A stretch of DNA of 64,000 nucleotides, taken from positions 786,845 through 850,844 of the forward strand of contig NZ_JANTHZ010000002.1 of assembly GCF_024752355.1 (NCBI RefSeq), in the 5' to 3' direction. Shown one piece after another: positions 43,377-52,168 of the stretch (positions are counted from its first letter, which is position 1; the number at the start of each line of letters is the position of its first letter). This DNA is from Ancylobacter mangrovi (GTDB lineage: Bacteria; Pseudomonadota; Alphaproteobacteria; Rhizobiales; Xanthobacteraceae). Under the pieces are notes generated by a model. That model was not told where the DNA came from. It saw only the letters and a list, made by a program, of their open reading frames with translations, and made no database searches. The position numbers and the translations under genes are program-made.

Positions 43377-45896
43377 TCAGCCGCGCAGGGTGGCGCCGGT
43401 CTTCTTCGTCACCTCGGCGACGATCTTCGCGGCGACCGCCTCGATCTCGGCATCGGTCATGGTCTTCTCGCGCGGCTGCAGCGTGACCGAGAGCGCGACT
43501 GACTTGGAATCGGCCTCGATGCCCGGGCCCTCATAGAGGTCGAACACGTTCACCGCCGTGATCAGCTTGCGATCGACGCCGGCGGCGGCCTTCACCATGT
43601 CGCCGGCCGCGACCGAGCGCGGCACCAGGAAGGCGAAATCGCGCTCCACCGGCTGGAAGGCGGCGAGCTCCAGCAGCGGCTTCACCCGCGTGGGCTTGGC
43701 CTTCGGGGTCGGAATGCAGTCGAGCAGCACCTCGAAGCCCACCAGCGGCCCTTCGACATCCATCGCTTCCAGCACCGAGGGGTGCAGCTCGCCGAAATGG
43801 CCGATGACGTTGGCGCCGAGGCGGAAGGTGCCGGAGCGGCCGGGATGGAACCAGTCCGGCGCGTCGGCCGAGATCTGGAGGTTCGCCACCGGCGCGCCGC
43901 AGGCCGCGAGCACGGCGAGCGCGTCCGCCTTGGCGTCGAAGGCGTCGACCGGCTGGGCCTTGGCCGACCAGTGGCGCCCGGCGCCCACCGGCTTCGCCAG
44001 CGCACGGCGCAGCCCGGTGGCGGCGGTGAACTGGTCCTGAGGGCGGTCGCCCTTGAACACCTGTCCGACCTCGAACAGCGCGCTGTCGCCGAGCCCGCGG
44101 TCCGCATTGGCCTGGCTTGAGCGCACGAGGCCGGGCAGCAGGCTCGGGCGCATGTCCGACAGGTCGGAGGCGATGGGGTTGGCGAGCGCGAGCTCGGGCG
44201 CGCCGCCGCCGAACAGCTCGGCCTGGAGCTTCGGCACGAAGGACCAGGTGACGGCCTCGACGAGGCCGCGCGTGGCGAGCGCGCGCTTGGCCTTGCGGGT
44301 GCGAAGCTGCAGCGTGGTGAGAACCGGCTTCAGGGCGTTCTCGTCGCGCTCGAAGGGCAGCGAGGGCACGCGGTCGAGGCCGAGGATGCGCACCACCTCC
44401 TCCACGAGATCCGCCTTGCCCTCGATGTCGCCGCGCCAGGACGGCGGGGTGACGTCGACCGTGCCCGAGCTGCCGGAGACCTTGAAGCCGAGCCGCGTGA
44501 GGACGTCGATCTGTTCGTCGTCCTCCGCCGCGAGGCCGGCGAGCCGGTCGGTGAGCAACAGCGGGAAGGCGATGGTGCGGGCGGTGTCGGGGATCGCGCC
44601 GGCGAGCTCGATCTCGGAGGCTTCGCCGCCGCACAGGTCGAGGATCAGCTTCGTCGCCAGCTCCAGGCCGGGAACGGTGAAGGCGGGGTCGATGCCGCGC
44701 TCGAAGCGGAAGCGCGCATCCGAGTTCAGCCCCAGCTTGCGGCCGGTGGAGGCGATGTTGATCGGCTCCCACAGCGCGGATTCGACCAGCACGTCGGTCG
44801 TCCCCTCGTCGCAGCCCGATTCCTCGCCGCCCATCACGCCGGCGAGCGATTCCACGGCACGGGCGTCGGCGATCACGCACATGGTCTCGTCGAGCGCGTA
44901 GGTCTTGCCGTCGAGCGCCAGCAGCGTCTCAGCATCAGGGAAGCCCACCCAATAATGGTTGGGATTCTCGGGATCAATCTTTACGGGATGGCCTAGGTCG
45001 ATCCATTCGTTCGGATCGTCTGTAAAAAACTCATCGTATCGAACAGAGCTCTTCGCCCTGCGCACGACCAGATTGCCCTGGACCTTGCCGGCGTCGAACA
45101 CGTGGAGCGGGCGGTTCTGGTCGAAGGTCAGCAGGTTGGTGACGTCGACCAGCGCGTTGATCGGGCGAAGGCCGATGGCGCGCAGCTTGTTCTGCAGCCA
45201 TTCGGGCGAGGGGCCGTTCTTCACGCCGCGGATCAGGCGCAGCGCGAAGGCGGGGCAGGGCGCACCGTCGGCGATCGTCACCTTGACCGGGCAGGGGAAG
45301 GCGCCGGCCACCGGCGCGATCGCGTCCTCCACCAGCCGGCCGAGGCCGGCGGCGGCGAGGTCGCGGGCGACGCCGTGCACGCCGAGCGCGTCGGCGCGAT
45401 TCGGCGTCACCGCGATCTCGATCACCGGATCGTCGAGGCCCATCCAGTCGACATAGGGAACGCCGACGGGGGCATCCTCGGGCAGGTCGATGATGCCGTC
45501 ATGATCCTCGGAGAGCTCGAGCTCGGCCGCCGAGCACAGCATGCCCCGGCTCTCGACGCCGCGGATCGAGCCCACGCCGAGCGTGATGTCCTTGCCGGGA
45601 ATGTAGGTGCCGGGCGGGGAGAACACGCTCTTCATGCCGGTGCGCGCGTTCGGCGCGCCGCATACCACCTGGACGGGCTCGCCCGCGCCGGTGTCGACCA
45701 TGCACACGCGCAGCTTGTCGGCGTTGGGGTGCTTCTCGGCGGAGATGACATAGGCGATGGAGAAGCCCTTGAGCTTGGCCGCCTTGTCCTCGACGCCCTC
45801 GACCTCCAGCCCGATGCGGTTCAGCGCATCGAGGATGTCGTCCAGCGAGGCGGTGGTGTCGAGGTGCTCCTTGAGCCAGGAGAGGGTGAATTTCAT
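43377..45896 (-). CDS. pheT: Phenylalanyl-tRNA synthetase beta subunit, with an internal insertion
   Basis: An 839-residue PheT, longer than the usual ~800. The tRNA-binding domain ([24 protein letters not shown]), B3/B4 editing domain, B5 domain and C-terminal anticodon-binding-like domain ([23 protein letters not shown]) are all present. About 38-40 extra residues (roughly 279-318: [18 protein letters not shown] and on) are inserted between the GNLVVRRAK strand and [13 protein letters not shown], which are adjacent in ordinary homologues. I count 59 G/C in 120 bases (44941-45060, 49%) against about 68% in the adjoining block. The frame is intact, so the protein is probably functional. Confidence 0.93.
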   Translation of the reverse strand: MKFTLSWLKEHLDTTASLDDILDALNRIGLEVEGVEDKAAKLKGFSIAYVISAEKHPNADKLRVCMVDTGAGEPVQVVCGAPNARTGMKSVFSPPGTYIPGKDITLGVGSIRGVESRGMLCSAAELELSEDHDGIIDLPEDAPVGVPYVDWMGLDDPVIEIAVTPNRADALGVHGVARDLAAAGLGRLVEDAIAPVAGAFPCPVKVTIADGAPCPAFALRLIRGVKNGPSPEWLQNKLRAIGLRPINALVDVTNLLTFDQNRPLHVFDAGKVQGNLVVRRAKSSVRYDEFFTDDPNEWIDLGHPVKIDPENPNHYWVGFPDAETLLALDGKTYALDETMCVIADARAVESLAGVMGGEESGCDEGTTDVLVESALWEPINIASTGRKLGLNSDARFRFERGIDPAFTVPGLELATKLILDLCGGEASEIELAGAIPDTARTIAFPLLLTDRLAGLAAEDDEQIDVLTRLGFKVSGSSGTVDVTPPSWRGDIEGKADLVEEVVRILGLDRVPSLPFERDENALKPVLTTLQLRTRKAKRALATRGLVEAVTWSFVPKLQAELFGGGAPELALANPIASDLSDMRPSLLPGLVRSSQANADRGLGDSALFEVGQVFKGDRPQDQFTAATGLRRALAKPVGAGRHWSAKAQPVDAFDAKADALAVLAACGAPVANLQISADAPDWFHPGRSGTFRLGANVIGHFGELHPSVLEAMDVEGPLVGFEVLLDCIPTPKAKPTRVKPLLELAAFQPVERDFAFLVPRSVAAGDMVKAAAGVDRKLITAVNVFDLYEGPGIEADSKSVALSVTLQPREKTMTDAEIEAVAAKIVAEVTKKTGATLRG

Positions 45897-45899
45897 GGC

Positions 45900-46136
45900 T
45901 TATTTGAACCCGTAGGTCTCTCTGAAGATCTCAAAAAGCTGTTTTGCTGCTTCCTCGCCAAACTGAATTGTTTGGCTTTGCTTTCCCGGATTCTCGCGGT
46001 CATCCGAGCCGTGCGTGTCGATCTGAACAATGGAGGTCGCATTCGCTGTGTCAAAGACCTTCACGACCGCCACGACCTCTGTCGGTTGAAGCTTTCCCTT
46101 GGCATCTGCACGCGCAATGGATTTTATCCAAGCCAT
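45900..46136 (-). CDS. Small hypothetical protein encoded between pheS and pheT
   Basis: A 78-residue protein (MAWIKSIARADAKGKLQPTE at the N-terminus, IQFGEEAAKQLFEIFRETYGFK at the C-terminus), mixed alpha/beta in look, no signal peptide or membrane span. It occupies the gap between pheS and pheT, ending 3 bases before the pheT start. Its DNA is compositionally odd: 122 G/C of 240 bases (45901-46140, about 51%) against roughly two thirds G+C in neighbours. A Shine-Dalgarno-like purine stretch (GGAGGC) precedes the ATG. I do not recognise a function. Its co-occurrence with the low-GC pheT insert suggests a shared foreign origin. Confidence 0.75.
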   Translation of the reverse strand: MAWIKSIARADAKGKLQPTEVVAVVKVFDTANATSIVQIDTHGSDDRENPGKQSQTIQFGEEAAKQLFEIFRETYGFK

Positions 46137-46157
46137 TTCCGCCTCCAGCCCAGGGAC

Positions 46158-47258
46158 TCAGTTCGACAGCCCGCCGGCCAGCGTCGGGAAGTCGAGCGGG
46201 CGGAAGCCGTAATGGGAGAGCCAGCGCACATCGGCCTCGAAGAAGGCGCGCAGGTCCGGCATGCCGTATTTCAGCATGGCGATGCGGTCGATCCCCATGC
46301 CCCAGGCGAAGCCCTGATACTCGTCCGGGTCGAGGCCGCAATTCCTCAGCACGTTCGGGTGCACCATGCCGCAGCCGAGGATCTCCAGCCAGTCGCTGCC
46401 CTCGCCGAAGCGGATCTCGCCCGGGCGCGAGCGGTCGCACTGGATGTCGACCTCCATCGACGGTTCGGTGAAGGGGAAGAAGGAGGGGCGGAAGCGCATC
46501 TTCACCCCGTCCACCTCGAAGAACGCCTTGCAGAACTCCTCGAGGATCCATTTGAGGTGGCCGAGATTGGAGCCCTTGTCGATCACCAGCCCCTCGACCT
46601 GATGGAACATCGGTGTGTGGGTCTGGTCGCTGTCGGAGCGATAGGTGCGGCCGGGGCAGATGACGCGGATCGGCGGCTTCTGCGTGAGCATGGTGCGCAC
46701 CTGCACCGGGGAGGTGTGGGTGCGCAGAACCAGGCGCGAGCCGTCCTCCTTGGTGGGCAGGTAGAAGGTGTCGTGCATCTCGCGCGCGGGGTGCCCCTCG
46801 GGGAAGTTCAGCGCGGTGAAATTGTGGAAGTCGTCCTCGATGTCAGGCCCTTCGGCGACCGCGAAGCCCATATCGGCGAAGATCGCGGTCAGCTCGTCGA
46901 TGACCTGGCTGATCGGGTGCACGCGGCCGAGCTCGGCGGGCGCCTCACGCACGGGAAGGGTGACATCGACGCGCTCGGTCTCGAGGCGCTTCGCCAGCGC
47001 GGCGGCCTTCAGCTCGGTGCGCCGGGCGGCGATGGCCTCGTTGAGGCGGTCGCGCAGGCCGTTGATGGCCGGGCCTGCGGTCTTGCGCTCCTCGGGGCTC
47101 ATGCCGCCGAGGCTCTTCAGCAGCTCCGAGACCGAGCCCTTCTTGCCGAGCGCGGCGACGCGGACCGCCTCCAGCCCCGGCTCGTCGCCGGCCGCGGCGA
47201 TGCCGGCGGTGAGGTCGCGCTCCAGCGCGTCGAGATCGGGAAGGGCGGCGACGGACAT
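46158..47258 (-). CDS. pheS: Phenylalanyl-tRNA synthetase alpha subunit
   Basis: A 366-residue class II aminoacyl-tRNA synthetase; the ATG at 47258 follows AGGAG. The N-terminal coiled-coil (residues 1-90) binds tRNA-Phe. The catalytic core has motif 2 at [26 protein letters not shown] and motif 3 at [22 protein letters not shown], with the phenylalanine-site residues in [17 protein letters not shown]. It pairs with PheT as an alpha2-beta2 enzyme. In this genome the two genes are separated by a small AT-richer ORF. Confidence 0.97.
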   Translation of the reverse strand: MSVAALPDLDALERDLTAGIAAAGDEPGLEAVRVAALGKKGSVSELLKSLGGMSPEERKTAGPAINGLRDRLNEAIAARRTELKAAALAKRLETERVDVTLPVREAPAELGRVHPISQVIDELTAIFADMGFAVAEGPDIEDDFHNFTALNFPEGHPAREMHDTFYLPTKEDGSRLVLRTHTSPVQVRTMLTQKPPIRVICPGRTYRSDSDQTHTPMFHQVEGLVIDKGSNLGHLKWILEEFCKAFFEVDGVKMRFRPSFFPFTEPSMEVDIQCDRSRPGEIRFGEGSDWLEILGCGMVHPNVLRNCGLDPDEYQGFAWGMGIDRIAMLKYGMPDLRAFFEADVRWLSHYGFRPLDFPTLAGGLSN

Positions 47259-47404
47259 GACGGCTCCTCGGCGGAACGGCGGGCTCGGGCGGTACGGGCC
47301 GAACGCGGGCACAGCTCGCTCCGGCGCTGCGGCGGTTCGGGTGCGGCGCTTATAGCGGGGAGACATGACGCGGCAAAGCCGCTCCTGCTACGCCGCCAAC
47401 GCGA

Positions 47405-47434
47405 AAAGCCCCGGGCGCTGGCGCGCGGGGCTTT
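47405..47434 (-). terminator. Terminator between rplT and pheS
   Basis: Stem AAAGCCCCG (47405-47413) with CGGGGCTTT (47426-47434). Read on the minus strand it ends with a short T run, so it terminates the rpmI-rplT transcript before pheS. Confidence 0.75.
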
Positions 47435-47463
47435 CCTTGTTCGGTCCCGGCATTACGGGAAGA

Positions 47464-47832
47464 TCAGGCGGCCTGCTTGTCCAGCGCGGCCTTCGCCTGC
47501 TCGACCAGGGCCTTGAAGGCCTCGGGCTCGTGGACGGCGATATCCGAGAGCACCTTGCGGTCGACCTCGATCCCGGCCTTGCCGAGACCGTCGATAAATC
47601 GGCCATAGGTGAAGCCGAGCTCGCGGGTGGCGGCGTTGATGCGCTGGATCCACAGGGCGCGGAAGTTGCGCTTCTTCGCCTTACGGTCGCGATAGGCGTA
47701 TTGCTGCGCCTTCTCGACGGCCTGCTTCGCGACGCGGATGGTATTCTTGCGGCGGCCGAAATAGCCCTTCGCAGCCTTCAGCACTTTCTTGTGCTTGGCG
47801 TGCGAAGTGACGCCGCGCTTGACACGTGCCAT
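47464..47832 (-). CDS. rplT: 50S ribosomal protein L20
   Basis: A 122-residue, very basic protein with the L20 pattern [69 protein letters not shown]20 binds 23S rRNA and is required for early large-subunit assembly; it often also represses its own operon. It is encoded 31 bases after rpmI. Confidence 0.98.
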   Translation of the reverse strand: MARVKRGVTSHAKHKKVLKAAKGYFGRRKNTIRVAKQAVEKAQQYAYRDRKAKKRNFRALWIQRINAATRELGFTYGRFIDGLGKAGIEVDRKVLSDIAVHEPEAFKALVEQAKAALDKQAA

Positions 47833-47863
47833 GGGGGTCTCTCCTGGTACTGGCTAAGGGGCG

Positions 47864-48064
47864 TCAGTCGTTGGGCAGATAGAACTTGCGAACATTGTAG
47901 GCATCACGCTCGGACATGATCGTGGTGCCGCGCTGGTCGCGGATCTGCTTGTTGGTGCGCTTGATCATGCCATGGCGCTTGTTCGCCTGGGCCATGATCA
48001 CCTTGCCGGTGCCGGAGAGCTTGAAGCGCTTCTTCGCTCCGGACTTGGTCTTCATCTTGGGCAT
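47864..48064 (-). CDS. rpmI: 50S ribosomal protein L35
   Basis: A 66-residue basic protein starting [22 protein letters not shown] and ending in [13 protein letters not shown]. The ATG at 48064 gives the conserved N-terminus; an upstream in-frame extension is not credible. infC, the usual upstream partner, is absent here, so rpmI-rplT must have its own promoter in 48065-48224. Confidence 0.97.
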   Translation of the reverse strand: MPKMKTKSGAKKRFKLSGTGKVIMAQANKRHGMIKRTNKQIRDQRGTTIMSERDAYNVRKFYLPND

Positions 48065-48224
48065 TTGGCTCGTCTCCACGGCCGGCAGCGCCCTCTCGCG
48101 AGAGTGTCCGGCCCAATCTAGTGTGAGCATTCGAACCGCCACGGCAGCCCTTTTAGCCGGGCGGTTCGGGAAGGCCGCACCCCATACAGGAGCGGCGGGC
48201 CTATTTCAAGCGCCACACGCAAAA

Positions 48225-48252
48225 GCGGCCCGGAGAGGGCTCCCCGGGCCGC
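48225..48252 (-). terminator. Terminator of the SH3/proline-rich gene
   Basis: GCGGCCCGG (48225-48233) pairs with CCGGGCCGC (48244-48252). On the minus strand the stem is followed by TTTT, separating the SH3-protein gene from rpmI. Confidence 0.8.
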
Positions 48253-48321
48253 CGGCCGTCCGCCTCGACGGCGGACGGGATGGGTCTCAGGCCGGCCGCC
48301 GCTGCTGCGGCTCGGCCTGCC

Positions 48322-49224
48322 TCAGCTCTTCTTGCACCAGGGCAGGTTGGCCCCGCTGGCGCAGGGGTCCTGATCCTTGCGCGGTGCGCCCTGCTGCGGC
48401 CTTCCCTGAGGCGGTTGCGCCTGGGGCGGAGGACCACCCTGCGGCGGACGGCCCTGCGGGGGCTGTGCCTGCGGCGGGGGACCACCCTGGGGCGGCCGGC
48501 CCTGATGAGGCTGGCCCTGCGGCGGAGGACCGCCCTGCGGAGGCCCACCCTGCGGCGGGCCACCCTGAGGCGGACGTCCACCCTGAGGGGGAGGGCCGCC
48601 CTGCGGGTGACGGCCGCCACGCGGCGGGTAGGCGTCCGGCGGCGGTCCGCCCGCACCCTGCGGGGGTCCGTCCCAGCCGCGGCCATAGCCGTGCTGCGGC
48701 GGCGGGCCACCCCAGCCCGGCCCGGAGCCCGGAGGCGGCGGTCCACCCCAGCCCGGGCCATGGCCGGGAGGCGGCGGGCCACCCCAGCCGGGACCAGGTC
48801 CCGGGCCAGGCGGCGGCGGGCGGCGGTGAGGCGGAGGCCCGCCCCAGCGGTCATGCTCGGCGTACCACGGCCGGCCGCGATAGTAGCGATCCCAGTAGTT
48901 GCCGAAGTTGAAGGCGATGATCGGCACGCCGATCCGCGGCGCGTAGTCGTCGATCTCGACCCGCCGGCCGCGATAGTCGGATTCGAGGTACTGCGCGGCG
49001 ACCCAGCCGCGATTGCCCCGCCAGTCGACGTCGCACCAGCTGTAGTCGTCGAGGCAGCCATGGATGCCGAGGCCGGTTCCGGCCTCCAGCACCACGACGA
49101 CCGGATAGGAAGTGCTTGGGCCCGCCCTCAGATTGACATCCGTCGTTACGAAGCCGGGCTGCTGTGCCGCCGCGGCGCCGCCGAGCAACAGCACGAAGGC
49201 CGCGCTCGCCAAAACTCTTTTCAT
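48322..49224 (-). CDS. Exported SH3-domain protein with long Pro/Gly/Gln repeat tail
   Basis: A 300-residue secreted protein. Signal peptide MKRVLASAAFVLLLGGAAAAQ, then a bacterial SH3 domain (residues about 25-85: VTTDVNLRAGPSTSYPVVVVLEAGTGLGIHGCLDDYSWCDVDWRGNRGWVAAQYL). A Tyr/Arg-rich linker follows (NYWDRYYRGRPWY). From about residue 128 to 280 it is a low-complexity tail of GWGGPPPPG and PPQGGPPPQ units. The end is DPCASGANLPWCKKS with two Cys. SH3b domains often bind peptidoglycan. The tail may span or interact in the cell wall, but that is inference. Confidence 0.88.
   Translation of the reverse strand: MKRVLASAAFVLLLGGAAAAQQPGFVTTDVNLRAGPSTSYPVVVVLEAGTGLGIHGCLDDYSWCDVDWRGNRGWVAAQYLESDYRGRRVEIDDYAPRIGVPIIAFNFGNYWDRYYRGRPWYAEHDRWGGPPPHRRPPPPGPGPGPGWGGPPPPGHGPGWGGPPPPGSGPGWGGPPPQHGYGRGWDGPPQGAGGPPPDAYPPRGGRHPQGGPPPQGGRPPQGGPPQGGPPQGGPPPQGQPHQGRPPQGGPPPQAQPPQGRPPQGGPPPQAQPPQGRPQQGAPRKDQDPCASGANLPWCKKS
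48360..48840 (-). repeat. Tandem Pro-Gly-Gln coding repeats
   Basis: DNA encoding near-identical short units: GPGWGGPPPPG (about three copies) and QGGPPPQ/QPPQGRPPQGGPPPQA (several copies). Two adjacent units of the form PPQGRPPQGGPPPQAQ are almost identical. This is a slippage-prone coding repeat, not a CRISPR array, since unit lengths vary and the frame is open throughout. Confidence 0.8.
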
Positions 49225-49520
49225 TCAACCGTTCTCCCAACGTTGTCAGAATCACAACGCCGACCGGCGCCAAATGGACCCATCTTGTTGGGCAGTTTCA
49301 TGATGACGGAACGTCGGGTCCGCGACAGGTGGGGAAAACTGACGTTGCGGCGGCTGTGCGCGGGGTTCCGCGCCGGCGCCGCGTCACGTTGATTGTGCGT
49401 CGCGAAGCAGACAGGATGCGCGCGATCCGCGCTCCGGGTCCCTGATTCCGGCTCCATGATTCCGGCTCCAGGCCGATCCCTCGCCGCCCTTTCGCTCCCG
49501 CCATTGACGGACCCGATCCC

Positions 49521-50327
49521 ATGTCGTTCGGCACGCTGTTCGAAGCCTTCCTCCTCGGCCTGCTGGAAGGCTTCACCGAGTTCCTGCCGGTCTCCTCCAC
49601 CGGCCACATCCTGCTGGCCGGTCACTTCCTCGGCTTCGAGAGCCAGGGCAAGGTGTTCGAGGTGCTGATCCAGCTCGGCGCCATCCTCGCCATCGTCACC
49701 GTCTATTTCCAGCGCTTCTGGCATGTGCTGATCACGCTGCCGACCAGCGCGCGCTCGCGCCGCTTCGTGTTCGGCATCATCGTCGCCTTCCTGCCGGCGG
49801 CGGTGATCGGGGCGCTGGCGCACGACTTCATCAAGCGCGTGCTGTTCGAGACGCCGGCACTGATCTGCGTGACGCTGATCCTCGGCGGCATCGTGCTGAT
49901 CTGGGTCGACACGCTGAAGATCCGGCCGATCCACACCGACGCCATGGCGTTCCCGCCCATGCTGGCGCTGAAGATCGGCTTCATCCAGTGCCTCGCCATG
50001 ATCCCCGGCACCTCGCGCTCCGGCTCGACCATCGTCGGCGGGCTGCTGCTCGGCGCCAGCAAGCAGGCGGCGGCGGAGTTCTCCTTCTTTCTCGCCCTGC
50101 CGACCATGACCGGCGCCTTCGCCTACGACCTCTACAAGAACCGCGACGCGCTCAGCATGGATGACGGCATCATCATCATGGTCGGCTTCATCGCCGCCTT
50201 CGTCGCGGCGGTGGCGGTGGTGCGCAGCCTGCTCGCCTTCGTCTCCAAGCACGGCTACACCCCGTTCGGCTGGTGGCGCATCGCGGTGGGCGGCGTCGGG
50301 CTGGTGGCGCTGGCGCTGGTCGGCTGA
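49521..50327 (+). CDS. uppP: Undecaprenyl-diphosphate phosphatase (UppP/BacA)
   Basis: A 268-residue, eight-helix membrane enzyme. The two active-site motifs are clear: [18 protein letters not shown] (the (E/Q)xxxE motif) near residue 17-35 and [20 protein letters not shown] near residue 175. It dephosphorylates undecaprenyl pyrophosphate at the outer face of the membrane, recycling the lipid carrier for peptidoglycan and other wall polymers. Overproduction is associated with bacitracin resistance in other bacteria. It is monocistronic here, divergent from the SH3 protein. Confidence 0.96.
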   Translation: MSFGTLFEAFLLGLLEGFTEFLPVSSTGHILLAGHFLGFESQGKVFEVLIQLGAILAIVTVYFQRFWHVLITLPTSARSRRFVFGIIVAFLPAAVIGALAHDFIKRVLFETPALICVTLILGGIVLIWVDTLKIRPIHTDAMAFPPMLALKIGFIQCLAMIPGTSRSGSTIVGGLLLGASKQAAAEFSFFLALPTMTGAFAYDLYKNRDALSMDDGIIIMVGFIAAFVAAVAVVRSLLAFVSKHGYTPFGWWRIAVGGVGLVALALVG

Positions 50328-50365
50328 CCGGCGGCTCGCCACGCGAGACCGTTGGCACGCAAAAA

Positions 50366-50395
50366 GGCCGCCGGCGCGATCTGCGTCCGGCGGCC
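50366..50395 (-). terminator. Terminator of the NDUFA9-like gene
   Basis: GGCCGCCGG (50366-50374) pairs with CCGGCGGCC (50387-50395). AAAAA at 50361-50365 becomes TTTTT after the stem on the minus strand. It ends the minus-strand reductase gene and lies just beyond the converging uppP stop codon. Confidence 0.8.
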
Positions 50396-50428
50396 CTGAA
50401 GCGATAGCGGCTTGGTGGCGCGGAAGCC

Positions 50429-51457
50429 TCAGGCGGCTTCCGGCCGGGTGAACTGGCCCGCCTTGCGGTAGCGCCACATATAGCCCGGCAGGACGGCGCC
50501 GATCGCGGTCGGGTGGATGCCCAGCCCCTCGAGCGTGCGGCCCTCGGCCTTCGCCGCCTCGGAGACGATGTTGTCATAGGCGAGCAGGCGCACCTGGTCG
50601 CGGGTGAGCAGCGGGTTCGGCAGCAGCTCGAGCACCCGCGCCTTGAGCATGGCGAGGCCGCGCGGCACCGGCACCAGCAGGCGCTTGCGGCCGATCTCCT
50701 CCAGCATGATCTCCATGAGCTGGCGGAAGGTAAGCACTTCCGGCCCGCCGAGCTCATACACCGTGCCGGGCTTGGCCTCCTCGTCCACCGCCTTGGCGAT
50801 GGCGGCCGCGACGTCGCCGACGAAGACCGGCTGGAACCGGGTTTCGCCGCCGCTGATCAGCGGCAGGAAGGGCGAGAGCCGCGACATGGCGGCGAAGCGG
50901 TTGAAGAAGTCGTCCTCCGGGCCGAACACGACCGAGGGGCGGAAGATCACCGCGTCGGGGCGCGCCTCGAGCACGCCGGCCTCGCCCGCCGCCTTGGTCC
51001 TGGCGTAGAGCGCGTCGGAGGCGGCGTCGGCGCCGATGGCCGAGAGGTGGATCATCCGCGCGCCGACTTCCTTCGCCGCCAGCGCGACCTGCCGGGCGCC
51101 GAAATCGTGTACGGCCTCGAAGCTCTGTCGCCCACTCTGGTGCAGGACGCCGACGGCGTTGATGACGACCTCGGAACCTTCCGCCGCACGCAGCACGGAG
51201 GCGGGATAGCGCAGGTTCGCCTGCACCGGGTTGACCTGGCCGACCGCACCCAGCGGCTGCAGATGGCCGGCAAGGTCCGGGCGGCGGACGGCGACGCGCA
51301 CCCGCCAGCCCTGGCGCACCAGCGCGCGCACGACATGGCGGCCGATGAAGCCCGAGCCGCCGAAGACCGTGACGAGACGCTCCATCGGCGCCGCGCGCTT
51401 CAGCAGCTCGGCTTCGCTCTCAAGCGGCAGTTCGTCGGCATTGGCGGCGTCGACCAT
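50429..51457 (-). CDS. Complex I NDUFA9-like NAD(P)-binding protein (atypical SDR)
   Basis: A 342-residue protein; the ATG at 51457 follows GGGAGAGA, though MERLVTVFGG 24 codons later is also possible. The Rossmann motif is VTVFGGSGFIGRHVVRALVRQGW, with sequences INAVGVLHQSGRQSFEAVHD and VIFRPSVVFGPEDDFFNRFA that characterise the NDUFA9/39-kDa group. In alphaproteobacteria such proteins are thought to be complex I-associated or ubiquinone-related factors. Mitochondrial NDUFA9 is a complex I accessory subunit. There are no nuo genes nearby, so the link rests on family only. Confidence 0.85.
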   Translation of the reverse strand: MVDAANADELPLESEAELLKRAAPMERLVTVFGGSGFIGRHVVRALVRQGWRVRVAVRRPDLAGHLQPLGAVGQVNPVQANLRYPASVLRAAEGSEVVINAVGVLHQSGRQSFEAVHDFGARQVALAAKEVGARMIHLSAIGADAASDALYARTKAAGEAGVLEARPDAVIFRPSVVFGPEDDFFNRFAAMSRLSPFLPLISGGETRFQPVFVGDVAAAIAKAVDEEAKPGTVYELGGPEVLTFRQLMEIMLEEIGRKRLLVPVPRGLAMLKARVLELLPNPLLTRDQVRLLAYDNIVSEAAKAEGRTLEGLGIHPTAIGAVLPGYMWRYRKAGQFTRPEAA

Positions 51458-51861
51458 CGCATTCTCTCCCGGCCCGGCAGTGGCATGCCAGAGGATTAGC
51501 GCGGTGCCGGCCCAGCGTCCAGCGCGCTCGCGCATGGGAGGTGGCCGGGAAGGGTGCAGGGACGGGGATCGGGAGGGCGTGGGGTGGGCTTTGCCGGACG
51601 GCTGGAGCGGCTTTCGTGCCGGCTTCGGAGCGGGCTCGTGTGCAGATTCGCGAAAAGCCGCGCCGAAGCCCGCCATGATGGCATTCGCGATTTTGCGGGG
51701 CGCGCGCGTTCCGAAAGGAGCGGGATGCTGCCGGCTACGGGCATGGCGCTGGGCTTGGCGCCCCGTGCGCCTGCGCCGCCCGCCGGGGTTCCACCGACAT
51801 TGGCGAACGCGCCGACGGGATGGCTGGCTCTCGTTCAAACGGGGACATCTGGAATGTCTCG
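51458..51861 (+). other. 404-base region upstream of tRNA-Leu
   Basis: Between the NDUFA9-like gene and the tRNA promoter. Several overlapping open frames of up to about 100 codons exist on both strands, but none has a ribosome site and a recognisable protein. I take it as noncoding, holding the minus-strand gene's promoter. Confidence 0.5.
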
Positions 51862-51891
51862 TTGACAAGATGGATCGAGGCCGACTATGTG
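51862..51891 (+). promoter_or_regulatory. Promoter of tRNA-Leu
   Basis: TTGACA (51862-51867), 18 bases, TATGTG (51886-51891), followed by a GC-rich discriminator (TCCCCGCCG) and the tRNA 26 bases later. The GC-rich discriminator is typical of stringently controlled stable-RNA promoters. Confidence 0.65.
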
Positions 51892-51916
51892 TCCCCGCCG
51901 TGCCCGCTGGGCGCGA

Positions 51917-52001
51917 GCCCAGGTGGCGGAATTGGTAGACGCGCTGGTTTCAGGTACCAGTGGGTAACACCGTGGAGGTTCGAGTCCTCTCCTGGGCACC
52001 A
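51917..52001 (+). tRNA. tRNA-Leu (anticodon CAG)
   Basis: An 85-nt class II tRNA with CCA encoded. Acceptor GCCCAGG (51917-51923) pairs with CCTGGGC (51991-51997), with discriminator A and CCA at 51999-52001. The anticodon stem CTGGT/ACCAG holds the loop TTCAGGT, giving anticodon CAG at 51951-51953. A long variable arm and GGTTCGAGTCC T-arm confirm leucine type. Confidence 0.97.
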
Positions 52002-52033
52002 TTCGATCATCCGACATGGTCAAATATCGTTCG

Positions 52034-52069
52034 AAAAGCCGCTGGAACGACGGGTTTCGGCGGCTTTTT
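52034..52069 (+). terminator. Terminator after tRNA-Leu
   Basis: AAAAGCCGC (52034-52042) pairs with GCGGCTTTT (52060-52068), followed by T. It lies 32 bases past the tRNA and may also act on the other strand. Confidence 0.8.
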
Positions 52070-52168
52070 CGTTTATGGTGCCTCGCGGAGCGGACCGGGT
52101 CCATCTCCCTCGCGCAGTGTTCCCCGCCTGCCAATCCCACCGACCTCCGCCATCCGCGGCGGCACGGC

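Noticed and set aside
48360..48840. CRISPR array
   Set aside because: Repeats are short, of variable spacing and in an open reading frame coding a proline-rich tail.
51917..52001. Integration site of a genomic island at tRNA-Leu
   Set aside because: No integrase, no direct repeat of the tRNA 3' end and ordinary genes on both sides within this window.
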